A stretch of 64,000 nucleotides of DNA from Symbiodinium natans (Eukaryota; Sar; Dinophyceae; Suessiales; Symbiodiniaceae). The position numbers were made by a program, and so were the translations under genes. Under the pieces are notes generated by a model. It was not told where the DNA came from, searched no databases, and saw only the letters and a program-made list of their open reading frames with translations. This document shows, piece after piece, positions 21,546 to 31,972 of this stretch (the stretch's first letter is position 1; every line of letters starts with the position of its first letter). Location: assembly GCA_905221605.1 (NCBI GenBank), contig CAJNDS010000729.1:1-64000 (forward strand), given 5' to 3'.

Positions 21546-21770
21546 ATGCTCTCTCGAGGCGGCCTTCTCGCTACCTGGAGATTAGAAGGCCTTTGGTGGG
21601 AGGTCTTCCTCACAGTAAAGGCCAGGCATGACCGGGCAATGAGCTCCACGTTCATGCAATTCAGTACGTTTAAGCGCGAGCTCCCGCAGGAAGAATCCGA
21701 CCTCCGAGGCCCGAAATTCCTGAGCCTCGTTCAGAAGGCGCATGATGCACATGCCCAACTTGCACAGTGA
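21546..21770 (+). CDS. Small hypothetical protein, 74 aa
   Basis: ATG at 21546, stop at 21768-21770. The C-terminal half (ELPQEESDLRGPKFLSLVQK) looks like a soluble helical segment. No family is recognised. It could equally be the last exon of a spliced gene. The stretch 21771-22183 shows nothing else. Confidence 0.3.
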   Translation: MLSRGGLLATWRLEGLWWEVFLTVKARHDRAMSSTFMQFSTFKRELPQEESDLRGPKFLSLVQKAHDAHAQLAQ

Positions 21771-22183
21771 TTTCAGGGAAGGAACGACAACTAAAAGAAG
21801 GGAGCGTTCATTTCAGGTGCGCGAGCTGCCACTGAAGAAAAGAATTCTCAGGAAAGCGGGCTGGGAATGTAAAGACCTCGGACCTCAAGTAGAAGATGCA
21901 TAACCGGCATAACCACACAAATCAACAAACGGAATGTGTTTCACAAGGTTTTATGGATCCCGAGACACGCCGCTTCTGGTGGTGGGACTCAGATACAGAC
22001 TTCGCTTGCTGGGAACAGGACAGACAACTACCCACTGCAACCTGCATAGCTTGATGTTTCTGACACCAGGACCTGTGACAGCAGAATCGATTACCACACA
22101 CACTTGCTGCCAAGGGAAGAAAAATAGACGAGCCTGCTCTGACCTGTAGCGCACGCGCAAAGCACCTGCAATCCTCGTCGAAC

Positions 22184-22690
22184 ATGCATTCAGAACGTTC
22201 ACATCTGAAGTCCTTCGGCTCGAAGCAGGTCGACAAACAGTGTCGCGATTGCAAGACAACAGCAGCGCATGAGTCAGTGCGTAAAAGATCTCACATTTCA
22301 TATAAACGCAGAAAAAGCCGAGCAACTTCTCCAGCTCCAGTCGAAATGGCTGATCAGCGCATCAACCACATCTTCAGCGAGATCGGTACAATCGTAAACA
22401 ACCTCACCGAACGTGCGCAAGGTGCAGCCGACACATGTAGAGTCAGAGCGCGCCTTCATTTTGAAGCAGAATCCATGCCTTACACAGGTGAGATGACACG
22501 AGAGGAGGAAGAGCTCTGGCTGAGAGACTACAAGGGTCTGTCGAACATATTGGATAGTCTCAACAGGCTGCGACAGCTCCACAAGGACGAGTTTCTCACG
22601 TCCAAGCAAGGAGTATACAAATTGTTTGCCCAGGCAGCAGTTCCGTTACACGTTTTTTTAAGAAAGAACCGCGGAGTAACGCTGCAATGA
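22184..22690 (+). CDS. Hypothetical helical protein, 168 or 114 aa
   Basis: Open from ATG 22184. A second in-frame ATG at 22346 gives a 114-residue product starting MADQRINHIFSEIGTIVNNL, and the sequence before it is Ser/Lys/Arg-rich and less protein-like, so I favour the later start. The product is mostly amphipathic helix with an acidic TREEEELWLRDYKGL segment and ends in a basic FLRKNRGVTLQ tail. No known domain is recognised. It is the first reasonably convincing gene right of copy A. Confidence 0.5.
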   Translation: MHSERSHLKSFGSKQVDKQCRDCKTTAAHESVRKRSHISYKRRKSRATSPAPVEMADQRINHIFSEIGTIVNNLTERAQGAADTCRVRARLHFEAESMPYTGEMTREEEELWLRDYKGLSNILDSLNRLRQLHKDEFLTSKQGVYKLFAQAAVPLHVFLRKNRGVTLQ

Positions 22691-23039
22691 CCAAGCAGCC
22701 GCTGCTAGGTCTCCCAACGACCACATGACAATACGCAGCTCATACAAAGCAAAAAATGCTTAGAAGCTTCACCAGTCAAAACGTGCGAGCACTCCATGCA
22801 AACTCTCAACGACTGACCATGTTTTGGCTCAGAGTCTCAGAGATTTTGATCTCTTCCCAATCTGCTTCAAGATTCTCGCATTATTGTTATACTGTAAGCA
22901 TTCCAATCGGTACCTCTAACTGCAAGTTAGGACAATAAGAGTGTCGAACACCCCCCCCTCCCCCCCTCCCCCCCCCAATAAAAAAAAACAAAAGAGCACT
23001 TCATTCACGTCACATCATTCTAGAACCACTGCCACAATT

Positions 23040-23459
23040 ATGTCAAGGACGCTAGTGCTGTCCCTAGAGCCATGCTGGGACGTTGTGACAAACAACCCCT
23101 TCTTCTTCGTCTATAGCATGGCTGGCCGTCAAATCGGAGAGATTCGATATGAGAACATGCCACATCGCCCTGGAAACGTGTACACGTGCTTTCCCCTGTA
23201 CGGCCACAGGCTCGAATGGCGCCTTGTTATTGCGGACGTACTCATCCTAGCACAATCTGAATCCTGGATTCAAGATTGGAGCGATCCCATTCACGTGAGT
23301 CTAGTCGGCGGCTCCAAGAATGTTGACGACGACACTATACTATGCAGCGAAACAGATTTGCTGGACGAGCAAAAATGGACGAGAAGAGTCCGCAGGAAGA
23401 TGTCGGCTCGAGAGGCAGAGTTCCGACATAATGTTGGCGCACCAATGCGATCGCTCTAA
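23040..23459 (+). CDS. Hypothetical protein, 139 aa
   Basis: ATG at 23040 follows a poly-C tract and AC-rich leader; the frame is open further upstream but only through low-complexity Pro/Lys sequence. The protein begins MSRTLVLSLEPCWDVV, has VYSMAGRQIGEIRYENMP and a hydrophobic LVIADVLILAQSESW strand, and ends basic (RRVRRKMSAREAEFRHN). Alternating strands could suit a small beta-rich fold, but I do not recognise it. The next 480 bases have no gene. Confidence 0.5.
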   Translation: MSRTLVLSLEPCWDVVTNNPFFFVYSMAGRQIGEIRYENMPHRPGNVYTCFPLYGHRLEWRLVIADVLILAQSESWIQDWSDPIHVSLVGGSKNVDDDTILCSETDLLDEQKWTRRVRRKMSAREAEFRHNVGAPMRSL

Positions 23460-23943
23460 AACCGAAGTTTCACCCTATCCCTGATATGCTTCACAACGCG
23501 AGGATAAAGAACAGTCTGTGTGCCGCCGAGGTAGGATTTCTCAGCCTTCAAGCCTCTCCCAAAGAACAAAAAAGCAGCAACCAGTTAACCACAAGCACGG
23601 CAACCTAGAAACTGGTTGCATATGCCTCCTGACATTATGCCAATGAACGACTCGAGACGCCCCCCCCCCCCCCTAAAAAAAAAAAATCCAAGCACCACAA
23701 ACTATATGACTCCATTCAAGCAAACACGCGCCTGGCGCTGGTGCGAGGCTAAGCAGCTCGCACAGTAGTGAGTCAACCAACCCATCCTAGCACATGCACA
23801 CGCACGCCGTGCGCACGCCACGCAAAGCAGAGGTGAAATTAAACCATGCGAGCTAGCAATTCTCACGAGATCCTTCCATAATCTGTGTAGCCCAACACAG
23901 GCTCCAGCCAAAGATAGCATACAGAACCACACAAGTAAATCCC

Positions 23944-24537
23944 ATGCCGACCATCGACTACTCCAAGTGGGAGAAGCTGCAGGAAGACAGCGACGACGAG
24001 ATCTTCCAGCATCCATTGCCTCCATGCTCGCCACGCCAACCCATCAAAGTTGGACAGTTCTCAACAGTCCCTCGCCTTCCAGACAATCCAGCGTTGCGAC
24101 GCGAAGCTCTTCGCGAACAAACACAGCTTCAGAACTTCGCACTGCTACATCCCTGCCCTGCTCAAATAGACCTGCATGCGTGGCTTCGAAGGATGGTCCA
24201 ACTCTCCCGAAACCCGCACGCAGAGCGAGGCACCTTGGCCTGGGTCATGCGAAGCATGAACTGGAACTCACAACACATTGCGTGGTTCCACTATCCCTCG
24301 TTTCGAAGTCTCTGGCAGTCTGCCACTTTGACACCGAGCACAGCATTCGCTGCCCAACGCGACGCAGGCATCGTGCTGTACGAGCGCGGAGGCAAGCCCT
24401 GCATGCAGTTCAACTTCTACACCTTGCACCATGTCATGACCGGAATGGACTTTCACACCGGCGCCCCGTTCCCGGTGTACAATTTCACAAATCGGATCGA
24501 GCAGGTTTGGGACGGCATCGGCTCATGGCTAGCCTAG
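23944..24537 (+). CDS. 'WFHYPSF' family protein 1, 197 aa
   Basis: ATG at 23944. The N-terminus MPTIDYSKWEKLQEDSDDE is an acidic start of a type common in protist and dinoflagellate proteins. The C-terminal half has AWFHYPSFRSLW and then GGKPCMQFNFYTLHHV. The protein at 53681 has KWFHYPSFKTLW and GGRKCMQFHFYVLDYV at similar spacing, so the two are paralogs about 30 kb apart on the same strand. No catalytic motif or transmembrane segment is seen. Function unknown. Confidence 0.7.
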   Translation: MPTIDYSKWEKLQEDSDDEIFQHPLPPCSPRQPIKVGQFSTVPRLPDNPALRREALREQTQLQNFALLHPCPAQIDLHAWLRRMVQLSRNPHAERGTLAWVMRSMNWNSQHIAWFHYPSFRSLWQSATLTPSTAFAAQRDAGIVLYERGGKPCMQFNFYTLHHVMTGMDFHTGAPFPVYNFTNRIEQVWDGIGSWLA

Positions 24538-25140
24538 GTCCTAGAAAAACGCACAGGCGCGAAACACCTGGCGCACATACGTCAAACAACAAAACGCGAC
24601 GTCAATCAAAAGTGCGCCAGCCGTCAGCCGTCAGCCGTCTGCCGTCCACCAGCAATCTATGAAAGAACCCGTGCATCACCAAATCAGGTAGAGAAGGCCC
24701 AACCATGTGTCCCACCAATCTATAGCAAGGGCTCAAGGACACAAGAAGGATATGGAGCAAAGTCTCCATCACTAGCGACATTTAACAGATCACTCTGCAA
24801 CTGCTAGCAGTAATGTTATCACAACGAGCCAGCACGCTTTCACTCACATCAGAAGACCACCTGAGCATGACGAAGACAATCGGCACAGAGACGAACCAAG
24901 AGGCCAGGTCGTCGCACACGATTGCCTGCGTCAAATTAATTTCCTGCACTTAGAAGAGTGACAACGGAAGGCAACACAACCCGTCCGTCATCCTTGCCTT
25001 GATGCAGCAAAAAGCAACATGGAAGAAGAACGACCTAAAGACTGCTACTTGCAACAAACGCGGCCTGCTTCATGTAGCAGAAGTCGAAACCCAAACAAAT
25101 GCGACAGCCAAGGACCCCGCTGCATCGAGCCAGTACTCAG
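24538..25140. other. Unassigned spacer left of copy B
   Basis: No gene or clear repeat is seen apart from a small CGTCAGCCGTC direct repeat near 24619-24646. Confidence 0.5.
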
Positions 25141-25429
25141 AACCTGGCAAGTTTATCATTCGAAAGGGCTCCTCAATCCGAAGGGTTTAAGCAAACCAGC
25201 CAAGCTCTAAAAGGGGTCAGAGAAACGCCTAAGGCTCTGAAGGGTTTAGGAAAATCCTTCGCCGTTCAGGCTCTGAAGAGTTTAGTGAAACCCTTCAGGC
25301 TCCGAAGAGTTTAGAAATACCCTTCCGACTCTGAAAGGTTTGGAGAAACCCTTCAGGCTCCGAAGGGTTTGAGTAAAACCTTCTAGCTCTGAAGGGCTTA
25401 GGGAACCCTTCAAACTTTTGGCCGAACCT

Positions 25430-25720
25430 TATTGGACTAACATTCAGGCAAATTGGGCTCCGAACCTTCATTCGGAAAATGCCTTATGCCTCATTTGGCT
25501 ATCATTCGGAATGGGCCCTTCCGAACCTTATTTGGTGATCATTCACAAAAAGGCCCTTTCAAACCTTATTTGGTCATCATTCGGAAAAAGCTCCTCCGAA
25601 CCTCATTTGGTTATCATTCGGAAAGGGCCCTCCGAACCTGATTTGGCTATCATTCGAAAAATGCTTTCCGAACCTTATTTAGTTATCATTCGGAAATGAC
25701 GCTCGATGACAACATCCACG
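25430..25720. repeat. Diverged 40-bp satellite units
   Basis: About seven units of about 38-40 bp with CCGAACCTTATTTGGT and TATCATTCGGAAA cores, clearly related to the satellite at 7.5-9.6 kb but lacking its GGTCCC segment. Confidence 0.75.
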
Positions 25721-25981
25721 CCGTGGATTTGCACACAAGACCCTTCAACTCCGAAGGGTACAAAAAACCCTTCAAGCTCTGAAGAGTTCAAAGAAACCCA
25801 ATACAAACAGACATGCATTTAAATTTTCATTTAGGAGATCCATGTACATTACAAGAATAAGAACAAGTTGCCAGGACCAGCTGTTACCGTTACAACCCTT
25901 GCGCGCTTGCAGTTCACCCCGCTGTCTCTCTCTCTCTCTCACAAAACACATCACGTGCACGGCATCTCTTTTTTTTCTCTC

Positions 25982-26176
25982 TCAGTGCCTCTTGCGCTTA
26001 CGACCCCGGCCCTCTTCAGGCTTATCCGGCATGGTGCCGCCCAGCTCGCCGAGCTTCTGGCTTATGAATTTCAGCCACACCTTCCTACGCTCAGCTGGGA
26101 TCTTGCCGTCCTCCATCTGCTGCATCATCTTGATGAGGTTCTTCAACACTGCCACCGATTCTTCTTCCCGAGTCAT
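25982..26176 (-). CDS. Possible small basic protein, 64 aa
   Basis: The only credible minus-strand frame in the gene-bearing part. It starts ATG (complement of 26174-26176), begins MTREEESVAVLKNLIKMMQQ, continues as an amphipathic helix, and ends in a basic tail GRGRKRKRH typical of a nuclear localisation signal. It lies just downstream, on the same strand, of tRNA-like unit e, so it might be part of a pol III-type transcript or a truncated gene. No family is recognised. Confidence 0.35.
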   Translation of the reverse strand: MTREEESVAVLKNLIKMMQQMEDGKIPAERRKVWLKFISQKLGELGGTMPDKPEEGRGRKRKRH

Positions 26177-26224
26177 GGAGGATTGCTGGAGGGTCGAGGA
26201 ATTACAGGCAGTAGCTTGAGAGTA

Positions 26225-26300
26225 CAGCTGCGGCAACTAGGGTTCGAACTCATGCAGCACAGCATTCCAGCATAGTTCCGACCACTGCGCCACCGAAGCA
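26225..26300 (-). mobile_element. tRNA-like unit e
   Basis: On the minus strand, GGTGGCGCAGTGGTCGGAAC resembles an A box and GAGTTCGAACCCTAG a B box, about 35 bases apart. No complete cloverleaf is visible. Probably a SINE head. It lies in the part of copy B that has no counterpart in copy A. Confidence 0.5.
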
Positions 26301-26547
26301 GCAAAGTTCACCACTTCAAATGCAGACTCCCTAAAAACATTCCGCATGACATTTTGTCACAAAGCGACAAAATGCCACCTCTTCACAGCAAATCAAGCAC
26401 CCTAATTCAAAGCCTTTCTCCAACTCGGCCTCGTGTCCTCTGAAACATTGCCGCTGGGTGACAAAAACCTAACCTGCTTCTTTACGTTCCCGCCTTTAGT
26501 CGCCGAGCAAAAACAATCCAAAGCAATTGTGAAGCCACATAATCTCG

Positions 26548-26645
26548 AGCGTCCCGGCGGCGTAGTGGACAGGACGCTGTCCCTACGCCCGAGCGAGCTC
26601 TGCAAAGCAGAGCTCGACTCCGACTGCAGCGGAGTGGACACACGG
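26548..26645 (+). mobile_element. tRNA-like unit f with long hairpin
   Basis: GGCGGCGTAGTGGACAGG fits an A box and GAGCTCGACTCCGAC a B box. Between them a perfect 9-bp hairpin GAGCTCTGC-AAA-GCAGAGCTC lies at 26595-26615. Likely another tRNA-derived repeat head. Confidence 0.45.
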
Positions 26646-26769
26646 GTTTTCACTTCTCACACCCCCATTTGGTCACTGGATGTCAAAATCGGGTTCTCCC
26701 AAAAAAAACTCCAACAAGCTCAGGCTTCATCACTTCGTGACACCCAAATGATCGCCTACAAAGAATAAA

Positions 26770-27780
26770 AGATGACAAAACTCATGCTCCCAGGAGGCCT
26801 CCTACAAGGCCACATTTTGTCAACAGATGACAAAATTCAGGCTCCCAGAAGGCTTTCAACAAAACCAACATTTTGTCAAATGATGACAAAATTCGGGCTC
26901 TCATAAGACCTCCGACAAAGCCATATCTTGTCAAAAATGACAAAATTCAGGCTCCCAGGAGACCTCCAACAAAGCCACATTTTGTCAACAGATGGCAAAA
27001 TTCAGGTTCCCAGGAGATCTCCTACAAAGCCATATTTTGTCGAAAGACAACAAAATTCATGCTCACAGGAGACCTCCTACAAAGCCACATTTTGTGAACA
27101 GATGGCAAAATTCAGGCTCCCAGGAGATCTCCTACGAAGCCATATTTTGTCGACAACTTAACAAAATTCAAGCTCACAGGAGACCTCCGACAAAGCCACA
27201 TTTTGTCAACCGATGGCAAAATTGAGGCTCCCAGGAGATCCCCTACAAAGCCACATTTTGTCAACAGATGGCAAAATTCAGGCTCCCAGGAAGTCTCCGA
27301 CAAAGCCACATTTTGTCAACAGATGGCAAAATTCAGGCTGCCGGGAGACCTCCAAAAAAGCCACATGCTGTCAAAGATAGCAAAATTCAAGCTCACAGGA
27401 GACCTCCGACAAAGCCACATTTTGTCAACCGATGGCAAAATTGACAAGGCCACAGGAGATCCCCTACAAAGCCACATTGGCAAAATTCAGAGACAAAGCC
27501 CACAAAGGCAATTTTCCGACAAAGCAAATGTGCCGATGGAAATTACAAAGCCACAGATCCCCTACAAAGCCACATTTTGTCAACAGAGCAAAATTCAGGC
27601 TCCCAGGAGATCTCCGACAAAGCCACATTTTGTCAACAGATGGCAAAATTCAGGCTGCCGGGAGACCTCCAAAAAAGCCACATGTTGTCAAAGATTGCAA
27701 AATTCAAGCTCACAGGAGACCTCCGACAAAGCCACATTTTGTCAACAAAGCAACCTCATACAAACTGAGTCTTTTCGCCA
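26770..27780. repeat. 55-56-bp tandem repeats with TTTTGTC hairpins, copy B
   Basis: Larger version (about 17 units) of the array at 15720-16260, with the same unit and a rearranged section at about 27440-27590. The last units match copy A almost base for base. Confidence 0.85.
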
Positions 27781-27828
27781 AACGACAAAGTCCACGGAAG
27801 CCAACACGCAAAAAGAACAGAAACAGAG

Positions 27829-27975
27829 CCCCGCTGGCGCAGTGGTTAAACCGTCACCCTCGGACCCTGCGCCAGCGCAGCGGCGGTTGGACACCAACCG
27901 CCGCTGGCTCCGGCTGATCACCGGAGCTGGGCTGCCCGGGCCTCAGTCTTACCATTTCTTATGCCCGCGTTCTGT
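27829..27975 (+). mobile_element. tRNA-derived SINE-like element b, copy B
   Basis: Near-identical to 16315-16460, with the same degenerate B box, so it was copied as part of the segmental duplication and not inserted independently. Confidence 0.6.
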
Positions 27976-28093
27976 AACGCAGCAGGCGCTCCAATCAGCA
28001 ATTTCGTCATCGACTGGCAAAATGCAAAAGCGAACTTTGTCACTCGATGACAAAATCCAGCTTGAAAACCTCAAGAAACCAAATTGTTTGCCG

Positions 28094-28165
28094 GCTGAGA
28101 TGGCGCAGCGGTCAAGAAATGGACTCGAACTTAAAACTCAACGGCTTCCAGGCTCGAATCGACAA
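28094..28165 (+). mobile_element. tRNA-like unit c, copy B
   Basis: Copy of 16582-16652. A box TGGCGCAGCGG is unchanged; the B box is altered to GGCTCGAATC. Confidence 0.5.
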
Positions 28166-28655
28166 AGGCCTCGAAAACAACCTTGACCGAAGAGCTAAAT
28201 GCACTGCGCCGGAGCCGGTAGGTTTTACCAGCCAAGCCTGCGCTCGACCACACCCGGCGACACAGTCCACTACATGGACCTTCAAACCCATCAGCCCTGT
28301 GACGCAGCAGGCGCTCCAATCAACAACTTTGCCGTCGACTGGCAAAATGCAAAGGCGAACTTTATCCCCCATAGGGCCTTCCCCAGCCCTGTAACGCAGA
28401 AGGCGCTCCAATCAGCAATGTTGCCACCGACGGGCAAAATAGAGGCATGAACTTTGTCACTCGATGACAAAATCCAGCTTGAAATCCAAGCTGTGATCCT
28501 CAAGCCGTCCAGCCCTGTAACGCAGAAGGCGCTCCAATCGTCTATTTTGTCGCCGGTTGACAAAATGCAAAGGTGAGCTTTGTCATTCGGCGACAAAATC
28601 CAGCTTGAAAACCTCCAAGAACTCTCACATCGTCCCACCAAGACACCAACCAAAT

Positions 28656-28735
28656 GAGCCCGGTGGGAATCGAACCCACTCCTCTCCCCGGGCCTCGAAC
28701 CCGACCAGGAGCGCGCGCCGCTACACTACGGACTC
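28656..28735 (-). mobile_element. tRNA-like unit d, copy B
   Basis: The 80-base unit is identical to 18471-18550 by eye, including the 7-bp end stem and perfect T arm. Confidence 0.5.
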
Positions 28736-30130
28736 CATGTCTTGCTAGGTGATTTACTCGTTGGCGCCGCATGTTTGCAACGACCAGCACTGTCACACGA
28801 CATGCGCTCCAATCAACAACTTCGCCACCGAGTGTAAAGCCTCAAGCCAACCAGCCCTGTAACGCAGAAGGCGCTCCAATCAGCAATGTTGCCCCCGACG
28901 GGCAAAACAGAAGCATGAACTTTGTCACTCGATGACAAAATCCAGCTCAAAATCCAGGCTGTAATCCTCGAGACGTCCAGCCCTGTAACGCAGAAGGCGC
29001 TCCAATCAGCAACTTTGTCGTCGACTGGCAAAATGCAAAGGCGCACTTTGTCATTCGACGACAAAATCCAGCTCGAAAACCTCCAAGAACTCTCACATCG
29101 AGGCACATTTTGTCAAAAAGCGACAAAATCACAGGCAAACTTTGCCAGGCAGAGGCAAAATCCTGCCTCACGGACCTGCCCCGCAACACCCTGCACAATG
29201 CTCAGTTGGAACGCCTTTCCAAGCATAAAGGCTGGAGCTTAGGTGCCATCTCTACCTGCTTGCATAGGATCTCCTACTGGCGACCTTTGCTTTGCCCCGG
29301 CCGCTTTCTGCAACAACACATGGTGTTACGCAGAAGGCGACACACAGTAAGTAAAGTGTCTGTTGGTGTGTCAGCGCCGTACGGGAGCGGGCGTCTTCCT
29401 TAGCCCGTTAATCGGAACGCGTGAACTCTCACGTTACTACGAGGGCATTGACATCGCAATCCTATCTGCTTTGTCTGGGAGGGCAGGTGGCACGGACTGC
29501 GGGCCGGCGTCCATCGTGTTTAGAGATCAGCCTCAAAAAGGTTCCTATTTCAGGCTCACTCCCCACGAACCTGAAAGAGCCTGATTTCAGAGCTCCGGAT
29601 TAAAAAGGTCCAGATTTCAGACCCCAGATGAGCCTGCATTTCCAGAGCTCCGAAAACGGGTTCACATTTCAGGCCATCGACTCGACATCGAAAAATGAGC
29701 CTCACCTTCAGGCCTCTAGTAAACGCGTCTTGTGAGAACTGCGCTCACGCACAGATCTCACTTTACTCATCAGGCCGCGCCTCGCGCGACACGGCAATTT
29801 TTTCTCAGCATGCGCTGCATTACTGATGCAGCAATTGCTCACTCGGCTGTGCTCTGCACGCCTTCACTGTAACCGTGTCAGTGCCACAAATGAGAGACGC
29901 CAGCCTCACTTTTGGTGGACCTTCGTTTTCAACCTCGAAAGTCAGATCCTCTTTTGGACCTCTCCATTTCAACCAAGAACATCGGACTCGCCATCGAAGC
30001 ACCCTCGCGCATCTAGAGCCAGAATGACTGACACGCATGTCTGTTTGTCTTGCATTGCTGTTTCGAGTTTAGCATCCTCTTGCCCTGAGCCTTCTTGAGC
30101 TAAGGTATACCGACAAGTGAGCATCACATG

Positions 30131-30621
30131 TCCTCACCCACGAACAGATGTCTATTTCATTGCAGAGTTTGCATGCATTTATGCTTGCACGGGCATTACC
30201 GTTTCATCTTGAAACCTCTCTTCTGCTAAGCTCTTGTGAACCGAGGCATGCCGAGAACCCGACTCAGTGACTTGGCTGCAGCGAAGAGTTCACGCAAGCA
30301 TCACATGACCAGACATACAGAAACATATTAGCCTTTTCTCCTATTTTCCTACTTGTGTTGAAGTGAAGTGATGACAAAGCAAAGGCACTGACTGCATCAA
30401 CGTCAGGTATATAAACTCCCGAACCTTGGCTGATGCGTCTCACCCATGTATGGAAACACCGCAACTGCTAAAATTGCATTCAAGAAAAAAGGAAGAAAAT
30501 AGGTATACTTAAAAAAAAGCATATCTAGCCGCGCAGAGAGAAAGAGAGTGAGAAAGAAAGAGAGACTGACAAAAAAAAATCCAATGACTGCAATCTCGAC
30601 ACAGCACATTCAAAACTCGGA
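30131..30621. other. Spacer between copy B and the gene cluster
   Basis: No gene is seen. There is a purine-rich AGAGAAAGAGAG stretch near 30536-30565. Confidence 0.5.
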
Positions 30622-31221
30622 ATGCTGATCGGCTTAACAGTGCTTGAGGAAGTAGATTCGCGATTTCCCCCCTGCCTTGCTGACGCCATGTCCAGCGGAG
30701 TCATGACGCCCAATGCCCTTCTGGCAGCGCCAAGCACCCCCAGTTTCGCAACAGTGGGGCTGAGCACCATGCAACAATACGTCGATAAAGAAACCATACC
30801 TCCACTAGAAGAAGCCCTAGCAGAAGCAGCAACAGCCAAGCAGGCGATGACCCAATCAGAGAAGGTGTTTCTACTCGCCAAAGCTCAACGAGACACCTGC
30901 AAGACACGACTACAACTCGCGACCCACATGGTCGCCGAGGCGAAAAAAGCAGAAAAACAAAAAGGCAAGGCAAAGCCCAAGGACAGAAAGCAAGACACAA
31001 AAAAACACAAGAAGGACAAAAGAAAAGAGAAGGCGCTCCACAAAAAGAATAATGAAGGATCAGGCACAGGAAGCGCTACCACCCACGAAGAAATCGAAGA
31101 AGATATGGTTGGAGAAGGAGGCATCCGAGACCTGCTTGAAGACAGGCGAACCGATCCGGCTTCTCAGCTGCAAGTTTCGAAGTATCTAGGAATTCATCGC
31201 CAACTGCGTCAGGCGTTGTAA
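30622..31221 (+). CDS. Lysine-rich coiled-coil protein, 199 aa
   Basis: ATG at 30622, stop ending 31221. Residues about 50-110 form a helical, Ala/Glu/Lys-rich region (EALAEAATAKQAMTQSEKVF) likely to be a coiled coil. It is followed by a very basic segment (EKQKGKAKPKDRKQDTKKHK) that could bind nucleic acid or act as a nuclear signal, and an acidic C-terminal region. No catalytic domain is seen. Function unknown. The next 460 bases show no gene. Confidence 0.6.
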   Translation: MLIGLTVLEEVDSRFPPCLADAMSSGVMTPNALLAAPSTPSFATVGLSTMQQYVDKETIPPLEEALAEAATAKQAMTQSEKVFLLAKAQRDTCKTRLQLATHMVAEAKKAEKQKGKAKPKDRKQDTKKHKKDKRKEKALHKKNNEGSGTGSATTHEEIEEDMVGEGGIRDLLEDRRTDPASQLQVSKYLGIHRQLRQAL

Positions 31222-31680
31222 AGTGCCTTGACGACGGTGCAAGAATGCAACAACTAAGGCACACATCGACGAATGAGGTCGAGCTCGCAGACTGCCATGC
31301 ACTATCAGTAGTTTTGCATTTCACCTGGATGAGTGTCCGCGTGCGAGTCAAAAATATCAGCACGACTCTCATGCCGCCGGCCTTCTTTCTACAACTCATC
31401 GGCTGCTTCACTAGAGGTGATATTCTTTGGATTGACAGCAGCTCGAACAAAACCATCGCTCCGCAATATTTGCTCGAGCCTGCTATACATTTAAAAAAAA
31501 AAATCGCTTCCTAGCATCACACGGGAGCAGCACGCTCAACATGCCGACAAAGAAGCTGAGCCCATCTCAAAAAAAACAGCTGGTAGAACTGACGTCAGGA
31601 CCTTACCTGTTGACTTTGCAAATTCTGCCCATGTTCTAGACCACCTGACGCCGAGGTCACAGTGCGAAGACGTTCGCACC

Positions 31681-31972
31681 ATGTTGTCACAAACGCTCAA
31701 ATTGCGGCTGATGAGCGGAAGACAAATGGAAGTCAGAGTCACAAAGCGCCTAGCCATGCACTCATATCACACACTTCTGAAATCTATGAAAATCCACCTC
31801 CATTTGCAGGAACCGCACGATCAAGTCGGAACTTGGCGACATCTGCAAGCATCTATGTTTGGCGGGCGTGCCAAGTCTTGCAGATGCGAAGGGGAAGAAA
31901 GTGCCCCTGTTCAAGAGGTGGGGTGACATCAATCCGAGAGCATGCTACACAATCATCTTGAGCCAGACGCCA
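31681..31972 (+). pseudogene. Ubiquitin-like protein remnant 1
   Basis: One frame from ATG 31681 gives LKLRLMSGRQMEVRVTKRL, a typical first hairpin of a ubiquitin-like domain. The continuation lies in the next frame from about 31823 (ELGDICKHLCLAGVPSLADA ... CYTIILSQTPGP) and stops at about 31972. The two halves match the remnant at 32686-32984 in order, so the break is a frameshift or an unrecognised intron. Function unknown. Confidence 0.45.

Larger units (their letters stand above)
25169..30130. repeat. Segmental duplication, copy B
   Basis: Direct copy of 14996-19790. Left-end repeats (25169-25420), the GACGCTC...GCCGTGGAT motif at about 25697 (15681 in copy A), the 55-56-bp array, SINE-like b, tRNA-like c and d, and the tail to about 29820 are in the same order. 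About 200 bases at 29827-30030 are absent from copy A, after which weaker similarity resumes to about 30110. The piece 25800-26770 is not in copy A. Confidence 0.88.

Noticed and set aside
21100-31500. Extension of the 10.2-kb-spaced duplication into 21.1 versus 31.4 kb (both read GDILW)
   Set aside because: Only about 25 bases look alike, flanking sequence does not align, and the match may be chance.
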